In this document: positions 58,545-64,000 of the stretch, piece by piece
Layout: each line of letters opens with the position of its first letter
Numbering within the stretch: position 1 is the first letter of the stretch
DNA from: Ryuthela nishihirai
Lineage: Eukaryota; Arthropoda; Arachnida; Araneae; Heptathelidae
NCBI GenBank assembly: GCA_038380435.1
Contig: JAWZYU010000055.1
Location: 2,687,680-2,751,679 of the forward strand
Direction of reading: 5' to 3'
DNA: 64,000 nt
The notes under the pieces: generated by a model
Seen by the model: the letters and a program-made list of their open reading frames with translations, nothing else
Databases searched by the model: none
Told to the model about the DNA's origin: nothing
Made by a program: the position numbers and the translations under genes

Positions 58545-59780
58545 CTAATACGGTGTTGGACTGCCACGTGAATCCAATACAGCCTGTGTACATTGTGACA
58601 TAGTATCATCAGAATGGATATGACACCATTCATCCACAAGAAATGTAATCAGTTCCTGCTTGTTTGATGGAGCTGAAAAATGCTGCCTGAGATATCCAAA
58701 AGTTCTCTCTGATTTTCCAGCAAGTTGATATCTGGTGATTGCAGTGGCCATGGTATGTGAAAAAAGTGCCATTGGATGGAGATGATCACTCAGGACTGTC
58801 AAATAGCAATTGGTGATAATGTTGCCTCCTAACGGAATGAGTGCATCTAAAGCATGCCAATGAGAAAGCACCTCACACCATTATAGAACCACCAGAACCC
58901 ATAACAGTAGAGTGGGGGGGGGGGGGGGGGGCGCTTAGTCGGTAACATGCCAGGCTCATAATCTGCAGTTCCTAGGTTTGAGTCCCAGCTGGGCCAAATT
59001 GAGATAAAATTTCCTGCCCTCGGCCAGTAGGGGATACTGATGGGCTTGGAAATGCTACCATCTGTTGGATGGAATGCTAAACTGTGACCCTGTGTGCAGG
59101 AGAACCATACCCTGCGCACTTTAAAGAACATGCTGGATGGTCTTAATGGGAAGTTATTATCTGTCTCCCAACAGTTGTCCATTGGGTCCTCTCCCTCCAA
59201 CTTTCTCTGAGCCCTTGGGGTTCTTGTGACCTGGCCATATAGCCCATTGTGTGCAAAAAAAGTGCCACTCAGAAGAACAACAGTAGGAAACATTGTAAGC
59301 TTCCTTTGGTTGGTGCCACATGTGCAGTTGTCCATTTGTTAGAGTGTTGGCTGATTCGTCAGACCATATTTCATTCCTCCACTGCTCGTACTCTTTGCAC
59401 AACTGGGCACGATAATGTGTGTTGACAGATGGATGTAATGAGGGGCTTGTGAAATACAACTTGACCATGATATCCAGTTCTGTGGTAATTTTGACATGCC
59501 ATTTTTGACAAAACTGTCCTCTTGCATCGTACATTGAAATTTGTACACAACTGATCAGTTGTAGCTCACCGGTTTCACTTTGCATATTGCAATAACACTT
59601 GAATGTTCCAATTCTGAAGTATGTTCTTTTGCCCACGTTGCATTTTGCAGATGATGTCTTCCCTTTAGATTCCCATGCAGACATGACCTTGAAAACTGTT
59701 TCTCATGAAAGAGTGAGTTCAGTTGTCTTAGTAGCCGAAGTTCCTGCCAAAGACTCTCTAATAATCATGCTCCTTTTGCA
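58545..59780 (-). pseudogene. Tc1-like transposase, broken and SINE-interrupted
   Basis: Reading the minus strand from right to left: an N-terminal part with many stops, TGYHGQVVFHKPL (helix-turn-helix end, AGYHGRxxxxKPL in intact relatives), then EEWNMV-like and IWSDESANTL with the first catalytic aspartate of the DD(34)E core, HMWHQPKEAYN, a SINE insertion, then WHALDALIPLGG, YLTVLSDHLHPM, LAGKSERTFGYLRQHF and the C-terminal QAVLDSRGSPTPY. The second aspartate/glutamate region is degraded. The gene is dead, with stops and frame changes in every part. It lies in UHRF1 intron 2, antisense to the host gene. Terminal inverted repeats were not found. Confidence 0.85.
58903..59286 (+). mobile_element. 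tRNA-Thr-like SINE inside the Tc1 relic, 8-bp target duplication
   Basis: AACAGTAG flanks the element at 58,903-58,910 and 59,279-59,286. The head is altered to a long G run (about 18 G) then GCGCTTAGTCGGTAAC; the body and tail remain. Head decay implies an older insertion than the copies with intact tRNA boxes. Confidence 0.88.
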
Positions 59781-60708
59781 ATTGCTAAGAAACACTGGAT
59801 GGAAAACTTTTTGATAATATGGTACCAATAATTACATGCAGTTATGCCTTTATAGACATGACACTAAACATTCTGGGATGTCACTTGCTTGTTTCATGTT
59901 TTCATCGGTGGCACGTAGATGCTGCTGTTTAAAGCAAACTGGGGGCTTTCTGCAAACCTTGGTGTTCACATTTTTCTGTCCATTACCTGTATATACATCA
60001 TTTTCATTTGGTCTACATACCAAATGAAAAAGTATTTCATTCTGCATAATAAAAGAAATTAAAATTAAAATGAAAGCTAAATAAGCATAATTTAAAAAAA
60101 TTATAAATCCTCTAAACACTTTAAGGATTATATTTCTCAGGCTTATTTTAGACTTGTTTTTATAACCCTTACTGTGTTTGTAATAAATTAAAATTTATTT
60201 CACCATTTATATGTTCTCTAAATGGCTTCAACCATCTAAAGCTGTCACGGAAGATTAATAAACAATATAATAAATTACTTGCATCAAATGCAAGTAAATA
60301 ATTCTTATTTTGTTGCAAAAATATCTAATTGCAATTTAAAGATTGTCCATAAATCTTACAATGCCTGAAGAGCAATTAATGATTCCATTGTAGTATTTGA
60401 AGGGAGAGGTTTAAGAGTGTTGTTATGTAATGCTATACATATTTCTGCAATTAATCATTTTTTTTTTCATATTTTTCAATGCAAAAAATTGATTTTTTTT
60501 TGTCATAGAATGAGCTTTTTTTTTTTTGGTATCATTTAAATTAACTCTATTACTGCAACCTCATTGGCAGTGCTGATTGCCCAGAAAAAGTATTATATGG
60601 GGGAGGGGACAAACCTACATATTATGATGCTATTTTAAATGCATTTGGCATCATAACATTGAGAGTTTACTGTAACTATTTGCTTAATGATTAATTACCA
60701 AGGAACCT

Positions 60709-61035
60709 AGGGCGGGGATGGTGCAGTTGATAGCACACCAGGCTCGTAATCTGCAGTTCCCATGTTCAAGCCCCAGCTGGGTCAGCATTGAGATTTATCT
60801 CCACAAAACTCCCCACCCTGCCCATGGTCAGTAGGGGACACTGTTGGATGGGATGTTAAGCCATGGCCCTATGTCTGGGAGAACCATATCCTGTGCATGT
60901 TAAAGAACACACTGAATGTCCTTGACGGGAAGCTACCATCTCTCCCCCAACAGCTGTTCCAGTGGGTTCCCTCCTACAACCTTCTCTATGCTTTAGGGTC
61001 CTTGTGACTTAACCATTTAGCCCATTGTGTGCAAA
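60709..61035 (+). mobile_element. tRNA-Thr-like SINE, decayed
   Basis: Head GGGCGGGGATGGTGCAGTTGATAG, CGT-type loop CTCGTAA, B box GTTCAAGCCCC, a deletion of about 30 bases in the centre, and a tail lost after GTGTGCAAAAACG. Confidence 0.85.
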
Positions 61036-61581
61036 AACGTTTCCAGAATATATTTTCATAAATTTTCTTTTTTTTTTAAAATATTATATGAATGCAGAAA
61101 GCATCCAATGCATTGATTTGTAGGAAATATTGAAAGGAAAAGGCTTAAAGTGTTGCTACTGGAAAGCAGGAATATATTCATGTAATTTGCCAGGCTGTTA
61201 GGTAAGTAAGGCTGAAAACTATTGATTTAGATGAAGTCAGTACCATCATAAAGCATAGTGAAGCATTTTTCCCTCCCTGTAGCTTCTTTATCTACAAGAT
61301 TTCAAAGAAATGTATGAAATGAGAGTAAAAAAATTCTATTCAGATATTTAGCTCTAATAATACATAGCTAATGGAATAAAAACTAGAGTTGTTGTTTAAT
61401 AAATAATGAAATAAACTTGACGTATTCCATATCAACTAATAAATCAGCACTTTATGCAACTTAGGCTTCGATCTATGTGACAAATACAAAGCCACTTGGG
61501 CTAAAATTGCCTGAATAGCACCTATATGTAACATAAAAAGGAATGTTCATAGTGCTAATTAGAGGAGATCTTGATCGGCGG

Positions 61582-61653
61582 CCGGTAGCTCAGTGGTCCA
61601 GAGCCTGACATGTTATCAGAAGGTCATGGGTTCGTATCCCACCCAGCTCAAGA
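61582..61653 (+). other. tRNA-like sequence and adjoining hAT-like end
   Basis: GGTAGCTCAGTGGTCCAGAG and ATGGGTTCGTATCCCAC resemble A and B boxes; the loop CATGTTA lacks T33, as in the 20,836 copy. Downstream, at 61,775-61,799, TTGGGAACCGCTG is the complement of a hAT-type terminus (CAGCGGTTCCCAA), so the tRNA-like head may belong to a composite repeat. Confidence 0.45.
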
Positions 61654-61829
61654 CAATTTTTCCTCTAAAATTTAAATCGATGCTAAAGTGCTGACCTGTA
61701 TGGATGGGTCCGCTGTATTTTTACCACTTAACCACCTTAAAAGGGAATTTCTTGTGGACCCCCTCAGATGTTACCGCAGACCACAAGTTGGGAACCGCTG
61801 CTCTATGCCATGGGTTGAGATTGTATTAT

Positions 61830-62070
61830 CTGTGAATGGCACTTTTTTGCACACAGTGGTTTAAATGTCTAGGTTACAAAGACCCCAAGTACTGAGAGAA
61901 TGGTTGGAGAAGGGGACCCACTGTACAGTTGTTAGGAGACAGATGGTAGCCTCTCATCAAGGCCATCTAGCATGTTCTTTAGTATATACAGGGTAGACTA
62001 GACTCTGCTACATATGGGGGACTCGATGTCCCGTCTGATGGACACCATTCTTTCCGAGCCATTTGGGAGT
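61830..62070 (-). mobile_element. old tRNA-Thr-like SINE, head missing
   Basis: Tail and body on the minus strand (GGCACTTTTTTGCACAC, GGGACCCACTGTACAG, GGAGACAGATGGTAGCCTC) with many substitutions; the tRNA head is not recognisable. Confidence 0.8.
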
Positions 62071-62413
62071 CAAACACAAACTGTTTTTACTAATGGCATT
62101 GAATGTACTTAATTAGTGCAAATAGCTGGAATGATAGTCAAAATTAAGAGGAAATATTTACAGCATGTTACACATTAATGGAAAGATTTACAGACAGTTG
62201 AAAAAATGTCACCTAGTATTTGTTTACATATGTTAAATTTTAAGTGTGAAAAGGTAAATTTTTTGGAGCATGAAAATGTATATAAGATATTGGTAAAAAA
62301 AAGTATCCAATATAGGAAAAATATATGCTGTAATAATTTTTTGTTATTAATGAAATGCAAAATTTATTTTCTTGGAAGTTGAAACTATTCTTACTGTGCT
62401 TTTTTATTTTCAG

Positions 62414-62473
62414 CCAAATCAGATATCATCACCAGAAAAGCCAGATGAATGTATACAAAGCAAATATTATAAG
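62414..62473 (+). CDS. UHRF1: UHRF1 coding exon 3
   Basis: Acceptor TTATTTTCAG|CCAAATC, donor AAG|GTAATT, 20 codons, phase 0. Encodes PNQISSPEKPDECIQSKYYK. In vertebrate UHRF1 the linker ends with a LYKVNEYVDA-like junction into the tandem Tudor domain; the YYK end here fits the residue just before that junction. Short and low in information, so it rests on splice sites, phase and position. Confidence 0.78.
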
Positions 62474-62572
62474 GTAATTAAAATTCATTATGCACTGGTG
62501 TCCAAAATGTAAGATATAAACACACATGGTTCAATGATACTGAGACAAAATGGAAATAAAATTTAATGGATT

Positions 62573-63074
62573 ATATTATCATTCATCATCATCCTCAAGC
62601 AGCCATGGGCTACGGAGGTCCAACCAGACCGTGCAATTTAGTTCTCCAAGCAAGTCTATCCTGAGCTACATCTACTGCATCTGGCCACTGCACACCAATT
62701 CTAACAAGGTCCTGTTTGACATTGTCTGCCCACCGCATCCTAGGTCTCCCCCTCTTTCTGAGGCCTTTAGGCACACTGTTCATAACCCTATTCGCCAATC
62801 TATAATTATTCATACGGGCAACATGGCCACACCAACGGAGTCTCTCTCTGCACAAAATGCTGCTTAAAGGAGGTTGTAAACTCCTTTGCCTAACCTCATC
62901 ATTAGTTACAAAGTTGAACCACCTAATGCCCAAGATACTGCATAAGCATCTGGAATCAAAAGCATCTAGTTTCCTGTTATCTTGTTTACAAAGTGTCCAA
63001 GTTTCACTACCATAACTAACCCTAGAAAGAACCAAACTATTATACAGTCTAAAATTAGACTGTATATTATCATT
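62573..63074 (-). mobile_element. RTE LINE 3' fragment with 11-bp target duplication
   Basis: Target duplication ATATTATCATT at 62,573-62,583 and 63,064-63,074. On the minus strand an open frame of 141 codons covers the C-terminal end of the RTE protein (SRVSYGSETWTLCKQ, CGHVARMNNYRLANRV, GRPRMRWADNVKQDL, LHGLVGPP), the same family as 11,322-14,003 but intact here; the element ends in (GAT)n-like repeats. The 5' end has a 12-bp snap-back (63,041-63,052 with 63,055-63,066). It lies in UHRF1 intron 3, antisense. Confidence 0.93.
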
Positions 63075-64000
63075 GCTATCTTGTAAGAGGTGTAGGATTC
63101 AATGATTCTGGGTTATAATAAAATATGATATCTGAAGCAGACAAACAATTCTTGCAATAAGCTCTCATGCTGTTAGTGATGTTTTTGAAGAGGCTGGCGA
63201 AAATTTCACCAATCTAGAAGACCTGTTTTGAGCTTGGAGAATTTGGGAGTGTGGAAAGGGAGGCTCTTGGATGATTTTGACCTAGTCTTCAAGACACTTC
63301 GTGTCTCCTGGATATATGTCACCATTTTGCAGATATTCAAACTTTTGGCACCCTATTTGTGACTAGTCTGCCTGTATTCTGTTAGCCACATTCCATCAAA
63401 ACAAATATGCTGATACCTACATTCCATCCTTTGCGTATACTCTAAAAGTTGCTGTGCTGTTAAGTATGGTGAAATGGATAAATGTGTTTAATGTTTATAG
63501 TCATTAAATGCATTTATCAAATATAATTGTGTGTTTTTTTTTTATGTTACTTTTATGATGTTTGGTACAAAAGTGTACTTCATTTGATATGCATGTTCAA
63601 GAGCTCTACACACCTTTATGCAAATTCTGATAGCATATTTGAATATTTCATCATCCAGTTGATAAGTGCATAATTTCATTATTAATGTTTCTTTTTCTTT
63701 TAAAAATATTTAATTTTGGGCACCAGTACCTAAACAATTTAAATATTAATAATTCTGGCTTTTTTTTAAAAAAGACAAATGTAATAATGAGTTTTAGTTC
63801 TTAAGTATGTCAACTATCACTGTTTAAATGATAGAATAAAGCACTATAAATAGTTAAAATTTAATTAGAAACTGTAATCACTTTTAAAATGTTAGTATGT
63901 ATCAGGTGATACAGAAATTTATTAATAAGCCATATTTGCAGATGAAAGGAACTTGGAGAACACAGTATGAAATATTTGTGGTAAAGGTTAAATAGTTGCT
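63075..64000. other. UHRF1: UHRF1 intron 3, start
   Basis: No convincing exon. AT-rich with T runs. The next UHRF1 exon (start of the tandem Tudor domain) should lie beyond the right edge. Confidence 0.6.

Larger units (their letters stand above)
57404..62413. other. UHRF1: UHRF1 intron 2
   Basis: A 5.0-kb intron filled by a tRNA-Ser-like SINE, a Tc1 relic with a SINE inside it, two more tRNA-Thr-like SINEs and a tRNA-like sequence. The intervening sequence is AT-rich with long T runs and small hairpins (60,003-60,030 and 60,279-60,297). Confidence 0.8.

Noticed and set aside
63942..63992. A possible UHRF1 exon after TTTGCAG near the right edge
   Set aside because: The peptide in the only open frame does not match the VNEYVDA start expected after exon 3, and no donor is supported by context.

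Overview
This is an AT-rich eukaryotic nuclear window with introns, GT-AG splice sites and a dense mix of transposons. It is most likely from an arthropod: the repeats are tRNA-derived SINEs, RTE-type and jockey-like LINE fragments, hAT and Tc1 relics and a DUF4817-type fragment, and the one recognisable host gene keeps a UHRF1 exon layout. I cannot name the species. There are no bacterial operons, rRNA genes or CRISPR arrays.

Layout. 1-14,700 is a nested transposon zone. It holds tRNA-Thr-like SINEs (one expanded into a six-unit tandem array at 3,826-5,016), a tRNA-Ser-like SINE, a GC-rich 0.55-kb retroelement with a 14-bp target duplication (5,607-6,170), a small hAT element (6,778-7,146), a full hAT element nested inside a TA-flanked inverted-repeat element (7,244-11,028), and a degenerate RTE-type LINE whose 5' part carries an inverted duplication (11,036-14,003). 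Two possible host exons lie on the minus strand near the left edge (489-644 and about 1,384-1,485).

14,700-55,150 is a mosaic of large, nearly identical segments. Copies A (14,983-21,562) and B (24,945-33,270) are direct repeats. Copies C (35,243-38,866) and D (44,183-49,860) match parts of B in inverted orientation. A and B each carry the first coding exon of a THAP-domain gene. C and D each lead into a copy of the UHRF1 promoter and first coding exon (41,292-41,444 and 52,299-52,451). Between A and B lies a 2.2-kb minisatellite with a 113-bp higher-order unit. Between B and C lies a jockey-like ORF1 relic broken by perfect hairpins and a SINE.

55,150-64,000 is single copy and holds UHRF1 coding exons 2 (57,224-57,403) and 3 (62,414-62,473), with introns full of SINEs, a Tc1 relic and an RTE 3' fragment. 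The open reading phase is 0 across all the UHRF1 exons seen. The gene continues past the right edge; the tandem-Tudor part should start in the next exon.

How it fits together: the only host genes with good support are UHRF1 (5' end, with a doubled promoter and first exon) and a THAP-domain first exon (doubled). UHRF1 reads hemimethylated DNA and H3 marks and recruits DNMT1; its duplicated promoter carries a CCAAT box and two E2F-like sites. Nearly everything else is transposon-derived. The large near-identical repeats may be real recent segmental duplication or partly an assembly or haplotype artefact; this cannot be settled from the sequence alone.
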